41,707 nucleotides of DNA from Actinomyces oris. Its GTDB lineage: Bacteria > Actinomycetota > Actinomycetes > Actinomycetales > Actinomycetaceae. This document shows positions 8,740 to 17,685 of this stretch, one piece after another. Numbering within the stretch: position 1 is the first letter of the stretch; each line of letters begins with the position of its first letter. The notes under the pieces were generated by a model, which was not told the DNA's origin, did no database searches, and saw only the letters and a list, made by a program, of their open reading frames with translations. A program made the translations under genes and the position numbers. The DNA lies in contig NZ_MSKS01000033.1 of assembly GCF_001937445.1 (NCBI RefSeq), forward strand, positions 1-41,707. Direction: 5' to 3'.

Positions 8740-10332
8740 TTACTCCTCATCAAGAGACGTCCCCGGCGCCAGCGCGTCAACCAGGCGAGCAAGGTCCTCA
8801 TCGCCCGCGAACTCAATGGTGATACGCCCCTTCTTCGCTCCACGTGTCACCTTCACGCGAGTGTCAAAGGCATCGGAAAGGCGTGTTGAGAGCGCCGGGA
8901 GAGGGGTACTGCGAGCGCGCAAAACCTTCGGCTGATCTGATCCCGGCTCAGGTTCCTCATGAAGCGCCACGAGTTCCTCTGTGGCACGCACCGAGAGGCC
9001 CTCAGCCACCACGCGCTGAGCGAGTCGTTCCATCTCCGCTGCGTTGGGGAGACCCAAAAGCGCGCGGGCATGTCCTGCCGAAATGACGTTTGCAGCGAGC
9101 CGGCGCTGCACCAGCGGTGGGAGCTTCATGAGGCGCAACGTGTTGGAGATCTGGGAACGCGACCGGGCAATTCGCTCGGAGAGCTCCGCGTGGGTGCACT
9201 GAAAGTCCTCCAGCAGCTGCTGGTAGGCCGCGGCCTCTTCCAAGGGGTTGAGCTGGACGCGGTGCAGGTTCTCCAGCAGGGCGTCACGCAGCAGATCCAC
9301 ATCTTCGGTATCCCGGACGACCGCCGGAATGGTCTCCATTCCGGCTTCCTTGGAAGCGCGAAGACGACGCTCACCCATAATGAGCTCATACCGAAGCTCC
9401 TCTCCCGGAGCGGTCGGCACCTGGCGCACCACGATCGGCTGTAGCAGACCCACTTCTGCAATCGAGGCCGCCAGTTCGGCGATATCGTCCTCGTCGAAGA
9501 CCTGCCGAGGCTGACGGGGATTCGGGTGGATCAGCTCCACCGGAATCTCAGCGAAACGGGCGCCCGGGACGGGAACGAGGTCAGCAGCGTCCGTATCCGC
9601 TGTCTTTTCCTCGGCGTCGGTCACGTTGGGCGCCTCAGTTCGAGCGTCAGATGACGTCGCCGACAGGTTCTCCTCAGTCTGCTCTTTCTCAGATCCGGAG
9701 TCGCCGTGATCAGCAGCCACAGCCTGCTCCTCCTCTGTTTCACGTGAAACATCGGGAACCACCGGCGTTGATTCTTCCGGCTGAGGAACCGACGTCGAAG
9801 CAGTCTCGTCCTGGACATCCTCCACTGGGGAAGCCTCATGCGAAGACTTCTCCACCGCAGCGGACACTGTCTTCGTCGCCTTCGCGGTCGCTCGCTTCGG
9901 TGCGGCCGACGACGCCCGCTTCGTGGAAGCAGCAGTGGACGACTTCTTTGTGGACTTCTTCTCCGTCACCCCAGCAGCAGTCGCCGAATCAGGCGTGGTT
10001 TCACGTGAAACCGACTTCGTCCGCTTACCCTGCGCGGCGGTCTTGGAGGCAGTCGTCGAACGAGTCGAGCGGCTCTTGGAGCCACGCTTCCGCTGAGACG
10101 GAGCCAGGAGAGTGGCGGTCAGATCGCGAGTACTGCGCGCCTCGGAAGCCGACTCAGGCTCCTCCGCGACATGCTTGGCATGGGAGGCCGCATCATCATC
10201 ACGTGACTCGTCCTTGCGCGAATCGGGGAAGAACACATCGGAAGGACGAGACGCAGCAGGTACTTTCTCTTTCTGCGCCTCCGGAATCAGCGCCTGCAGA
10301 CCCCGTCCGAGTCCGCGCCGTTTCTGAGCCAT
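8740..10332 (-). CDS. parB: Chromosome partitioning protein ParB with a long N-terminal linker
   Basis: CTP-dependent clamp that loads at parS and spreads along DNA so that ParA can segregate origins. Of 530 residues, 4-16 ([13 protein letters not shown]) match the ParA-contacting tip. Residues about 18-257 are a linker: basic Ser/Thr/Lys/Ala-rich at about 80-160, acidic at about 165-250. The core starts near 258 ([20 protein letters not shown]), with the CTP-binding [10 protein letters not shown], the HTH around [20 protein letters not shown] and a C-terminal dimer domain. Usual chromosomal ParBs are about 300-350 residues. Two parS sites in the linker are translated as VSRET (108-112, 195-199). 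The ATG overlaps the parA stop by one base. Confidence 0.95.
   Translation of the reverse strand: MAQKRRGLGRGLQALIPEAQKEKVPAASRPSDVFFPDSRKDESRDDDAASHAKHVAEEPESASEARSTRDLTATLLAPSQRKRGSKSRSTRSTTASKTAAQGKRTKSVSRETTPDSATAAGVTEKKSTKKSSTAASTKRASSAAPKRATAKATKTVSAAVEKSSHEASPVEDVQDETASTSVPQPEESTPVVPDVSRETEEEQAVAADHGDSGSEKEQTEENLSATSSDARTEAPNVTDAEEKTADTDAADLVPVPGARFAEIPVELIHPNPRQPRQVFDEDDIAELAASIAEVGLLQPIVVRQVPTAPGEELRYELIMGERRLRASKEAGMETIPAVVRDTEDVDLLRDALLENLHRVQLNPLEEAAAYQQLLEDFQCTHAELSERIARSRSQISNTLRLMKLPPLVQRRLAANVISAGHARALLGLPNAAEMERLAQRVVAEGLSVRATEELVALHEEPEPGSDQPKVLRARSTPLPALSTRLSDAFDTRVKVTRGAKKGRITIEFAGDEDLARLVDALAPGTSLDEE
9737..9750. promoter_or_regulatory. parS site 17, inside parB
   Basis: Perfect core (16-bp TGTTTCACGTGAAACA at 9736-9751), read in frame as VSRET in the acidic part of the ParB linker. 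Confidence 0.9.
9998..10011. promoter_or_regulatory. parS site 18, inside parB
   Basis: Perfect core with G/C flanks, read as VSRET at ParB residues 108-112, in the basic part of the linker. Confidence 0.9.
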
Positions 10333-11234
10333 CAGGCTTCCTCGCCTTCAATTCGGGGAGCGCCCCGCAGAGCGACCTCACGAGCCATTTTCTTGTACGC
10401 AATTGCGCCGGTGGACCGGGGATCCCAGAACACCACAGGAGCACCGAAGGAGGGGGCCTCGGCAACACGGATGGAACGCGGCACCTTAGTGTCCAGCGTC
10501 GCATCAGGGAAATAGGAACGAACTTCGGACTCCACCTCACGGGCAAGGGTGGTGCGTCCGTCAAACATGGTGAGCACAATCATGGAGACTCCCAGCCCCG
10601 GATTGTGAATGCGCGCGATCCGGTCAATGGAGCGCGTTAGCAGGGCGAGGCCTTCAAGAGCGTAGTACTCGGCCTGCATCGGGATGAGAACCTCGTCAGC
10701 AGCGACGAAGGCGTTGATCGTCATAATGCCGAGGCTCGGCGGGCAATCGATGATGACGTAGTCAAGGGGCTCCAGACCGTCGGTTTCACGTGAAACCAGG
10801 TAGTCCACCAGCGCACGCCGCAGACGTGACTCACGCTCAGCGGTGGAGATGAGCTCAATCTCAACCGCAGCCACGTCAATAGTCGCGGGTACGCACCACA
10901 GGGACTCGCAGAATCGCGTCTTAGCGACGACATCCTTGATCGGCATGGAGTCAACGAGGACGTCGTAGATCGAGGCACTGTCCTCATCATGCTCCACCCC
11001 CAGTGCAGTGGAGGCATTACCTTGAGAGTCGGCATCGATGAGCAGGACGTGTAACCCGCCTTCAGCTAAAGCCGCTGCAAGATTCACCGCGGTCGACGTC
11101 TTTCCGACGCCGCCTTTCTGATTGGCGACTGCGATGACACGAGTCCGCTCAGGATGTGGGAACTCTCCACCCGCTACCTCGTCTAACGCGAGGTGCTCGG
11201 CCTGGAGCTGATCGAAGATAGACGATCCGGACAA
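10332..11234 (-). CDS. parA: Chromosome partitioning ATPase ParA
   Basis: Walker-type ATPase that binds DNA non-specifically as an ATP dimer and pulls ParB-parS complexes apart. The 300-residue protein has the deviant Walker A in [20 protein letters not shown] (about residues 33-52), the switch I segment [11 protein letters not shown] and the Walker B/A' segment [17 protein letters not shown]. The start is a TTG at 11234, supported by a GAGGAG about 9 bp upstream. Residues 147-151 are VSRET, encoded by parS site 19. It is co-transcribed with parB (one-base overlap) and lies 107 bp after rsmG on the same strand. Confidence 0.95.
   Translation of the reverse strand: MSGSSIFDQLQAEHLALDEVAGGEFPHPERTRVIAVANQKGGVGKTSTAVNLAAALAEGGLHVLLIDADSQGNASTALGVEHDEDSASIYDVLVDSMPIKDVVAKTRFCESLWCVPATIDVAAVEIELISTAERESRLRRALVDYLVSRETDGLEPLDYVIIDCPPSLGIMTINAFVAADEVLIPMQAEYYALEGLALLTRSIDRIARIHNPGLGVSMIVLTMFDGRTTLAREVESEVRSYFPDATLDTKVPRSIRVAEAPSFGAPVVFWDPRSTGAIAYKKMAREVALRGAPRIEGEEA
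10783..10796. promoter_or_regulatory. parS site 19, inside parA
   Basis: Perfect core with G/C flanks in the parA coding sequence, just before the Walker B segment. It is 786 bp from site 18 and the copy nearest oriC. Confidence 0.9.
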
Positions 11235-11341
11235 ACCTGCTTCTCCTCGGACGGTGACCCAACAGCCCGAGCCAGTCGGGCAGTTACGAGTCTACGCGAG
11301 CAGGTCGATCCTTACGCGTTACACCGAACGCGCGCCGTATC

Positions 11342-11986
11342 TCAACGGTTCTTCGGGCGGCGAATCTCAACCACAGCCGTCGTTTCCTCGCCGGCAGTGA
11401 CAACCTCATGAACAACAGCGACTGATAACTTTGCCTTTTTAATGACATACTTGGCGTCGTCGACCTCATCTTGTGCCCGCATGCCCTTAAGGGCCAGGAG
11501 GGCGCCCCCTGGTCGGAGCAACGGCGCCGTCAACCGCACGAGCTTGGACAGGTTCGCCACCGCGCGAGCCGTCACCACGTCATAGCGGTCCTTGACCTCC
11601 TCGGCCCGGGCCCGCCGGATGGTCACATTGTCCAGGTCCAGCTCCTCGACGACGTCGGAGAGCCACTGGGTGCGCCGCTCCATCGTCTCAATGAGCGTCA
11701 CGTCGAGGTCGGGGCGCAGCAACGCGACGACGATGCCGGGAAAACCGGCCCCGGAACCCACGTCGGCCACGCTTCCCCGGGCCGGCAGGAAGGGGACCAC
11801 GGCAGCCGAGTTGACGATGTGCCGGGTCCACAGGCGGGGAAGCTCACGCGGCCCCACGAGACCACGCAGCTCACCCTCCTCAGCGAGCATCTGCGCGAAG
11901 TGCTCCGCTGCGGAGAAGGAGACCCCGAAGATCTCCCGCATCTCCGCCGTCGGCTCCTCCACCTGGGCCCGCTGCTCCTCACTCAT
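11342..11986 (-). CDS. rsmG: 16S rRNA (guanine527-N7)-methyltransferase RsmG
   Basis: Methylates N7 of G527 in 16S rRNA with S-adenosylmethionine. The 214-residue protein has the SAM-binding motif VADVGSGAGFPGIVVALLRP (about residues 73-92), an LIETMERRTQWL acidic/adenine-site segment, TARAVANLSKLV and LALKGMRAQDE, all typical of RsmG/GidB. ATG 11986 follows the jag stop by two bases, so the two are translationally linked. Loss of RsmG gives low-level streptomycin resistance in several bacteria; this copy looks intact. Confidence 0.95.
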   Translation of the reverse strand: MSEEQRAQVEEPTAEMREIFGVSFSAAEHFAQMLAEEGELRGLVGPRELPRLWTRHIVNSAAVVPFLPARGSVADVGSGAGFPGIVVALLRPDLDVTLIETMERRTQWLSDVVEELDLDNVTIRRARAEEVKDRYDVVTARAVANLSKLVRLTAPLLRPGGALLALKGMRAQDEVDDAKYVIKKAKLSVAVVHEVVTAGEETTAVVEIRRPKNR

Positions 11987-11988
11987 GC

Positions 11989-12618
11989 TCAGGCCTGCTC
12001 CGAAACGGAGTCGTCAGCCGCGTCCTCGGCGCCCTCGTCCTCGTCAACGCCCTCCTCATCGGCGGGCAGGACCACGACGTACCGGTGCGGCTCAGCGCCC
12101 TCGGACTCGGAGACCAGCCCGGCGGCGGCGACGACGTCGTGGCACACCTTGCGCTCAAAGGGGTTCATCGGCTCAAGACTGACGGCCTCTCCCGAGGTGA
12201 GGACCTTGGTGACCGCCTCCTGGGCGACCTTGGTCAGCTCGGTACGTCGATCGGCGCGGTAGCCGTTGATGTCGAGCATGAGCCGGGAGCGGTTGCCGGT
12301 GCGTGCCTGGACCGCGAGGCGGGTCAGCTCCTGAACGGCCTCGAGAACCTCCCCGTCGCGCCCAACGAGGTCGGCGAGCTCGCGCTCGTCACCCTCCTCG
12401 GAGGCGACCACGGCGATGGAGGCGCGTCCGTGGTCGATGTCGATGTCGATGTCACCGCCCAGGTCGGCGATGTCGAGAAGCTCCTCGAGGTAGTCGGCGC
12501 CGATCTCACCCTCCTCCTCGAGACGCGAGACAGTGTTGCTCACGGGGCTACTCACGGCGTCCTCAGCCGTCTGGTGGGAACTGTGCTGCTCACTCATCAT
12601 GTCATCCGTATCTGTCAT
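11989..12618 (-). CDS. jag: RNA-binding protein Jag/KhpB (KH-R3H)
   Basis: Single-strand RNA-binding protein of the Jag/KhpB family, often encoded next to yidC and linked to cell-envelope control in Gram-positives. The 209-residue product has an acidic N-terminus, a KH-like domain at about 45-125 (IAVVASEEGDERELADLVGRDGEVLEA, shown by position 66-92) and an R3H domain with LEPMNPFERKVCHDVV and a histidine near SEGAEPHRYV. An acidic tail (EEGVDEDEGAED) follows. ATG 12618 is preferred; a TTG at 12654 would overlap the yidC stop, and no clear ribosome-binding site decides between them. Confidence 0.88.
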   Translation of the reverse strand: MTDTDDMMSEQHSSHQTAEDAVSSPVSNTVSRLEEEGEIGADYLEELLDIADLGGDIDIDIDHGRASIAVVASEEGDERELADLVGRDGEVLEAVQELTRLAVQARTGNRSRLMLDINGYRADRRTELTKVAQEAVTKVLTSGEAVSLEPMNPFERKVCHDVVAAAGLVSESEGAEPHRYVVVLPADEEGVDEDEGAEDAADDSVSEQA

Positions 12619-12650
12619 GGGAACCGGGTTGTCCAGCCGCTGAACACGTG

Positions 12651-13835
12651 TCAACGGTTGTGCTTCTTCTTGGCCTGGGCCTTGCGTCGGGCCGCCGCCT
12701 CGCGACGCTGACGGGCTCGGCGCTCATAACGACGTCGAGCGATCTCCTCATCGCTGAGGCCACCACTCTTGGACGATGTCGAGCCCTTGTCCTCATCGGC
12801 GTCCTTGAGCTGCTCGACATCGGAGTCCTGGGCGACGGCCTCGCTGCGGGACTCGCTCTGACCGCCTGACTTCTTCTGTCGGTTCTTGCGCACCGGCTGC
12901 ACCCGCTGGCCTCCGGTGCGCCCCTCAGCCTCGGCCTTAGCGATCGCCTCAGCTCGTTCCTCCTCCTCCAGGGAGGGCAGTCCCTTGCGGGCCCGCTTGG
13001 CATTGATGCGGGCACGGTACTTCTTCTCGGCCTCGCTTCCGGGAGCGGGCATGTTGCGGATGGTGAAGAACTGCTGGCCCATGGTCCACAGGTTGGAGAC
13101 GACCCAGTAGACGAGCACACCGATCTGGAAGTTGACGCCGGAGACGGCGAAGATCACCGGCATCACGTACAGCATCATCCGCTGGGAACGGATCATGGGG
13201 TTGTCGGAGTTGAGGGACTCCGTCGACATGTTCTTCATCGACAGCTGCGCCATGGTGTACCACTGCGTCACCGACATGATGATGATCATGGCGACCGTGA
13301 CGATCTTGACCTGCGTGTCGGAGCTGCTCATGAAGGAGGAGGACAGGCTGGCTCCCAGGACGCTGGAGGCCTGGACCTGCTCGGCCAGCTGCTGCGTGAG
13401 CGGACCGATCGAGGGACGCCCATAGGTGCCACCGGCGACGGCCCCCAGGGAGGCCAGCACGCGGAACAGGGCGAAGAAGACGGGCATCTGCACCAGGATC
13501 GGCAGGCAGGAGGCCAAGGGGTTGGTCCCGTGCTTGCGATAGAGCGCCATCATCTCTTCGTTCATGCGCTGGCGCGACTCGGGGTCCTTCTTGCCCTTGT
13601 ACTTGGCCTGAAGGGCCTGCAGCTCGGGCTGGAGGAGCTGCATCCCGCGCGAGGCGCGGATCTGCTTGACGAACAGCGGCATGATGAGCAGCCGCACCAC
13701 GATCGTCAGACCGATGATGGACAGCACCCAGGCAATACCCGGCCCGTCGGGGAACCCGATGAGGACCAGGGCCTTGTGGATCGTGACCATGACCCAGGCC
13801 ACGGCCACCTTGAGGGGCCACAGCAACGTGTCCAT
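12651..13835 (-). CDS. yidC: Membrane protein insertase YidC/Oxa1
   Basis: Inserts and folds membrane proteins, alone or with SecYEG. The 394-residue protein begins with a hydrophobic helix, then has IAWVLSIIGLTIVVRLLIMP with the conserved TM arginine, a cytoplasmic charged hairpin (YKGKKDPESRQRMNEEMMALYRKH, by position 79-102), NPLASCLPILVQMPVFFALF, and two later TM helices near VKIVTVAMIIIMSV and MLYVMPVIFAVSG. A long charged tail (about 270-394) ends in Lys/Arg-rich repeats that probably contact ribosomes or RNA. Part of the conserved rpmH-rnpA-yidD-yidC-jag cluster. Confidence 0.95.
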   Translation of the reverse strand: MDTLLWPLKVAVAWVMVTIHKALVLIGFPDGPGIAWVLSIIGLTIVVRLLIMPLFVKQIRASRGMQLLQPELQALQAKYKGKKDPESRQRMNEEMMALYRKHGTNPLASCLPILVQMPVFFALFRVLASLGAVAGGTYGRPSIGPLTQQLAEQVQASSVLGASLSSSFMSSSDTQVKIVTVAMIIIMSVTQWYTMAQLSMKNMSTESLNSDNPMIRSQRMMLYVMPVIFAVSGVNFQIGVLVYWVVSNLWTMGQQFFTIRNMPAPGSEAEKKYRARINAKRARKGLPSLEEEERAEAIAKAEAEGRTGGQRVQPVRKNRQKKSGGQSESRSEAVAQDSDVEQLKDADEDKGSTSSKSGGLSDEEIARRRYERRARQRREAAARRKAQAKKKHNR

Positions 13836-13928
13836 CCGTACTCCTTGTATGAGGGTTCTCGTGCGAGAGGTATCAGTGCGGGCTCAGGGTCTGAGCCGGC
13901 GTCGTGTCCACTGGTTCAGCAGGCTCGG

Positions 13929-14213
13929 TCAGGAGTCCTCGACCATGAACCTCGGAACGTCACGGGGATGGTGGTATCGCCACTGCCCCTTGTCCGGGAC
14001 ATGATCGACTCCACCGGGCGTCAACGGGTTGCATCGCAGCAGACGCCACAGGGCCAGCAGCATGCCCTTGATCGGACCATGCACCTCCAGCGCAGTGACG
14101 GCGTAGGCCGAGCACGTGGGGTAGTAGCGACAGGAGGCCGGCAGGGCCGGAGAGATGAAACGCTGGTAGAAACGCACCGGAGCCACGAGGACTCTTGTCA
14201 GCCATCCGCTCAT
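13929..14213 (-). CDS. yidD: Membrane protein insertion efficiency factor YidD
   Basis: Small inner-face membrane protein that helps YidC-dependent insertion. The 94 residues contain the family signature [20 protein letters not shown] with its cysteines, [21 protein letters not shown] and the HHP near the end. It starts 22 bp after rnpA, in the usual position between rnpA and yidC. Confidence 0.95.
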   Translation of the reverse strand: MSGWLTRVLVAPVRFYQRFISPALPASCRYYPTCSAYAVTALEVHGPIKGMLLALWRLLRCNPLTPGGVDHVPDKGQWRYHHPRDVPRFMVEDS

Positions 14214-14235
14214 CGCTCACCCGCGACCTGCCGGC

Positions 14236-14604
14236 TCACCGCCGGCGCCCTTCGGCCCGATGCTCCCGGCACCGGCTCAGAAGCCGATCCAGGTCCCGTC
14301 CCAAGGTGCTGCTGTCGGCGCCGTCGGCACCCGCCAGTCCGCGCACGACCACGCGGGCCCCCGGTTCCAGGGAACCGAGCCGCTGCGCCATGAGGGCTCG
14401 CACCCGACGCTTGATGCGGTTGCGGCGAGTCGCCAACGGGACCTGCTTCTTGGGCACGACGACGCCGACGAGAGCCGGGGAGTCATCCCCTCTCCCGCCG
14501 GCGTGGTAGTGCACGACCAGCCTGCGGTTCCCGCAGCGCGTACCCCGACGAATCGCGGTAGTGAAGTCCTCACCCCGCGCTAATCGGTGCGCCGCGCCGA
14601 GCAC
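14236..14604 (-). CDS. rnpA: Ribonuclease P protein component
   Basis: Protein subunit of RNase P, which trims the 5' leader of tRNA precursors with the RNA subunit. The GTG start at 14604 gives a 122-residue protein beginning LGAAHRLARGEDF, as in the family. The RNR-type motif TRRNRIKRRVRALM is present at the expected place. An ATG further upstream would run through rpmH and is rejected. The start follows the rpmH stop by one base. Confidence 0.93.
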   Translation of the reverse strand: MLGAAHRLARGEDFTTAIRRGTRCGNRRLVVHYHAGGRGDDSPALVGVVVPKKQVPLATRRNRIKRRVRALMAQRLGSLEPGARVVVRGLAGADGADSSTLGRDLDRLLSRCREHRAEGRRR

Positions 14605-14605
14605 C

Positions 14606-14743
14606 TCAGGCGGCGAGGCGAGCGCGACCCTTGCGGCGCCGCGAAGCGAGGACGGCGCGGCCTGCGCGGGTGGACATGCGCTTACGGAAGCCGTGCACCT
14701 TGGCACGACGACGGTTGTTCGGCTGGTAGGTCCGCTTGCTCAC
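14606..14743 (-). CDS. rpmH: 50S ribosomal protein L34
   Basis: 45-residue, strongly basic ribosomal protein of the large subunit. The sequence [19 protein letters not shown] and the [19 protein letters not shown] segment are unmistakable. The start is the GTG at 14743. It leads the - strand cluster, with a good promoter 114-142 bp upstream. Confidence 0.97.
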   Translation of the reverse strand: MSKRTYQPNNRRRAKVHGFRKRMSTRAGRAVLASRRRKGRARLAA

Positions 14744-15341
14744 GGGCTTAACTCCTGCTTGAGGTGATCGGAACAGTGCATCGCGAGGTTCGCGGCACTG
14801 TCGCTCGTGCGGCTGCCCCATGGTTCGGGACCTGACTCCGCGCGAACGTCTGCAACAGCCTACGTTTGGCCCTCTTGCCGGTCAAACGAATGTGGCCGAC
14901 TGTGACCACCGTGACCGGTGGCGTCATCCACATCCTCTCCACACTCCGTCCACAACCGGGGTCGTCCGTGTCCACGGCTGTGGGAAGCGCTGCGTCCACA
15001 CCCTTGCGGATATGTGGATAACTCCTTGACCTGTGCGTACCTCCTCGAAAGCCCCGTCAATGACGACACATCTGTCATTCCGCGGGCTCGCAGCACATGA
15101 TCGGAGCCATCCATACCTACTGTTTTCAGAGTTTATTCTGAACGTTATCTGTGAGTCATCGCTCTGTGTGTCCCCAGGTGTGGACAAGGCTGTGGAGAAC
15201 CAGCATGATGGGACGCCTGGTCAAGACCTTCCGGTTCGCCAGCTCCACACAACCCTGTCATCATCGACACAGGGCCCCGGCCGGCGTCGGTCGGGTTGCA
15301 AAGTCACCGGGTTCATCAACCATGCCGATCAGGAGTCCGTC
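14744..15341. other. rpmH-dnaA spacer with DnaA boxes (oriC, left part)
   Basis: Gene-free 598 bp between divergent rpmH and dnaA. DnaA-box-like 9-mers: TCATCCACA 14924, CCGTCCACA 14946, GCGTCCACA 14992 on +; perfect TTATCCACA at 15013-15021, perfect TTGTCCACA at 15179-15187 and TTCTCCACA at 15191-15199 on -. A relatively AT-rich patch near 15117-15160 contains the inverted repeat TTCAGA/TCTGAA (15125-15142). The boxes may serve replication, dnaA autoregulation or both. Confidence 0.7.
14857..14885 (-). promoter_or_regulatory. rpmH cluster promoter
   Basis: TTGACC (14885-14880) and TAGGCT (14862-14857) on the - strand with a 17-bp spacer, giving a leader of about 105 nt before rpmH. Confidence 0.65.
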
Positions 15342-17030
15342 GTGCCCGACGCCGCCAATACCAAATGGCTCTCAGCCCTTGAGGTGCTCTCCAGCTCCGG
15401 AGAGCTGGGCCAGGGCAAGATGTCCATGATCCGCATGACCCACCTCATCGACGTCGACGGCACACTCGTCCTCGTCGTCGGATCGGCCTTCGCCAAGGAC
15501 ATCGTCGAGCAGGCACGTGCCCCCATCAGCGCCGCCATCAACCAGGTCTGGGGCCGCCCCATGCCCATGGAGGTCACGGTCGACACCTCTTCGGAGGCCT
15601 CGCGCGCGCCCATGCCCCCAGTGGCCCCCGAGCCCGTCAACCTGGCGACCGTCGCCCCCGCACCGGCATCCTCCCCATCCCCCTCGGTCCCGCCCCAGCC
15701 GTCGAGGCCCTCCACCGTATCGGCTGTGTCGGACATGTCGGCTGCGCCCACCGCTCCAACGGTGCCCGCCTACGGGGAGCAGCTTGCCAAGCCCTCGCCC
15801 TACTCGGCGAGTGCCCCCTCACCGATGCCTCACTCCCAGGCCTCCGCATCCTCGGCACCATCAACGATGCCCGGTTCCCTCCCCGCCAGGTCGAGACTTC
15901 CCGGCACCTACAGCCCCGGGAGCACCAGCCCCCAGAACCCCACCGGGCTGCTGACCCCCACGGCGGCCCATGACGTCTCCCAGCTCAATCCGAGATACAC
16001 CTTCGACACCTACGTCACCGGCTCCTCCAACCGCTTCGCCCACGCCACCGCGCTGGCCGTGGCCGAGGCCCCGGCCCGCGCCTACAACCCCCTGTTCATC
16101 TACGGCGGCTCCGGCCTGGGCAAGACGCACCTCCTGCACGCGATCGGCCACTACGCCCAGACCCTCAACCCGGGAATCCGCGTCAAGTACGTCAACTCCG
16201 AGGTCTTCGTCTCCGACTTCATCGCCTGCGTGCGCGACGGCAACCAGGACGACGGCCGCATGGAGGGCTTCAAGCGCCGCTACCGCGAGGTCGACATCCT
16301 CCTGGTCGATGACATCCAGTTCCTCCAGGGCAAGGAGTCGACCCTCGAGGAGTTCTTCCACACCTTCAACTCCCTGCACTCCTCCGGCAAGCAGGTAGTC
16401 CTCACCTCCGACCAACCCCCCAAGGCCCTCGGTGGGCTCGACGAGCGCCTACGCTCCCGCTTCGAGTGGGGCCTGCTGGCCGACGTCCAGCCCCCGGACC
16501 TGGAGACCCGCATCGCGATCCTCTCCCGCAAGGGCACCGCCGAGGGCCTCGACCTGCCCTTCGACGTCCTGGAGTACATCGCCTCACGCATCACCACCAA
16601 CATCCGCGAGCTCGAGGGCGCACTCATCCGGGTGACGGCCTTCGCCTCCCTCAACAAGCAGCCCGTCGACCAGACCCTGGCCGAGATGGTCCTCAAGGAC
16701 ATCATCTCCGACCCCGAGGGCCAGGAGATCACGACCTCCCTCATCATGGCGCAGACCGCCGACTACTTCGGCATCACCATCGACGACCTGTGCTCGGCCA
16801 ACCGCTCACGCACCATGGTCTCGGCCCGTCACATCGCCATGTACCTGTGCCGTGAGCTCACCGACCTCTCCCTACCCAAGATCGGGCGGGAGTTCGGCGG
16901 GCGCGACCACACCACCGTCATGAGCGCCGACAAGAAGATCCGCACCCTCATGGCCGAGCGGCGCTCCACCTTCAACCAGGTCACCGAGCTGACCAGCCGC
17001 ATCAAGCAGGCCGCCCAGTCTCCCGCCTGA
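15342..17030 (+). CDS. dnaA: Chromosomal replication initiator DnaA
   Basis: Binds DnaA boxes and melts oriC as an ATP filament. The 562-residue protein has domain I (about 1-85), a long Pro/Ser/Ala-rich linker (about 86-205), the AAA+ domain with [14 protein letters not shown] (Walker A) and ILLVDDIQF (Walker B), and domain IV with the signature [22 protein letters not shown] 15342 is chosen for the AGGAG at 15331-15335; the residues before it are non-homologous. The linker makes it longer than the E. coli protein, as in other actinobacteria. Flanked by box-bearing spacers on both sides. Confidence 0.97.
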   Translation: MPDAANTKWLSALEVLSSSGELGQGKMSMIRMTHLIDVDGTLVLVVGSAFAKDIVEQARAPISAAINQVWGRPMPMEVTVDTSSEASRAPMPPVAPEPVNLATVAPAPASSPSPSVPPQPSRPSTVSAVSDMSAAPTAPTVPAYGEQLAKPSPYSASAPSPMPHSQASASSAPSTMPGSLPARSRLPGTYSPGSTSPQNPTGLLTPTAAHDVSQLNPRYTFDTYVTGSSNRFAHATALAVAEAPARAYNPLFIYGGSGLGKTHLLHAIGHYAQTLNPGIRVKYVNSEVFVSDFIACVRDGNQDDGRMEGFKRRYREVDILLVDDIQFLQGKESTLEEFFHTFNSLHSSGKQVVLTSDQPPKALGGLDERLRSRFEWGLLADVQPPDLETRIAILSRKGTAEGLDLPFDVLEYIASRITTNIRELEGALIRVTAFASLNKQPVDQTLAEMVLKDIISDPEGQEITTSLIMAQTADYFGITIDDLCSANRSRTMVSARHIAMYLCRELTDLSLPKIGREFGGRDHTTVMSADKKIRTLMAERRSTFNQVTELTSRIKQAAQSPA

Positions 17031-17068
17031 CCCGACGACGGGACGCATCATTCACGCGATTGACAGAT

Positions 17069-17169
17069 GTGGTCCGGTGAAGGTGCTCGAAGGCGTGGAC
17101 GGGACTGGCGGGAGCGCCGCGAGGAACGAGCGGCGCGGATGGTTGCCAAGAGTGCCTTCACCGGACCAC
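17069..17169. repeat. Long imperfect inverted repeat after dnaA
   Basis: Arms 17069-17088 and 17150-17169 match at 18 of 20 positions (core GTGGTCCGGTGAAGG). A second inverted repeat (GCGCCGC/GCGGCGC) lies in the loop. It may be the dnaA terminator or an oriC structural element. Confidence 0.6.
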
Positions 17170-17254
17170 GTCAACCGCAGCTGTGGACGGTGCTGAGGAC
17201 GGCACGTGGAGGAGCGAGCGTGTCGCTGTGGAGGTAGCGCACCCCCACTGTGGA

Positions 17255-17270
17255 ATGACATGAATGTCAT
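17255..17270. repeat. ATGACAT-GA-ATGTCAT palindrome in oriC
   Basis: Two 7-bp arms with a 2-bp spacer; the left part (ATGACATGAAT) recurs at 17406-17416. TGTCATT also occurs at 15073, 17318 and 17465. Confidence 0.5.
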
Positions 17271-17515
17271 TTACTCTCTCCACCGGGACCCTCGCCTGCT
17301 CACCAGAACCACCCACGTGTCATTCCCCAGCGCCACTGGCGTCATAACAGCGAAAGATCCGGTTATCCCCAGCATCCACACGTGCTACTACACCTACAAA
17401 CCCAAATGACATGAATCGCGAAGCACGATCGGCCAACGAGGCCGAACCCGGACCGGCGGGCGCTTGTCATTCAGGGAGGCGTATGGGAGGAACATGGGTG
17501 ATCACTGGTGACAGG

Positions 17516-17543
17516 GTGACTCCTGCGGACTACCGTCTACACT
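17516..17543 (+). promoter_or_regulatory. Possible dnaN promoter
   Basis: GTGACT (17516-17521) and TACACT (17538-17543) with a 16-bp spacer, about 140 bp before the dnaN GTG. Confidence 0.4.
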
Positions 17544-17685
17544 CTCGACCCAGGACTGCGTACCCAGCGACGCCGTTCCGATGACGACTGTTCGCCGGCG
17601 ACCTGTCGGCACCACGTTTTTTCTCGGCTCAGTAGTGCCACGACGCCTACCGGCCGACCGACCACGATTGACGGAGGCACCTACC

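Larger units (their letters stand above)
17031..17685. other. dnaA-dnaN spacer (oriC, right part)
   Basis: Gene-free 655 bp in the usual actinobacterial oriC position. Box-like 9-mers: CCGTCCACA (- strand, 17182-17190), ACCTCCACA (-, 17227-17235), CATTCCACA (-, 17249-17257), TTATCCCCA (17363) and GCATCCACA (17372) on +. All are imperfect. It also holds a 100-bp imperfect hairpin, several TGTCATT motifs and a less GC-rich stretch near 17340-17420 that could be the unwinding region. Confidence 0.65.

Noticed and set aside
15033-15341. N-terminal extension of DnaA by about 100 residues
   Set aside because: The extension is not DnaA-like and would translate the DnaA-box spacer; AGGAG before GTG 15342 supports the shorter form.
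17581-17685. N-terminal extension of DnaN
   Set aside because: Extra residues do not resemble the clamp, and GGAGG is placed for GTG 17686.
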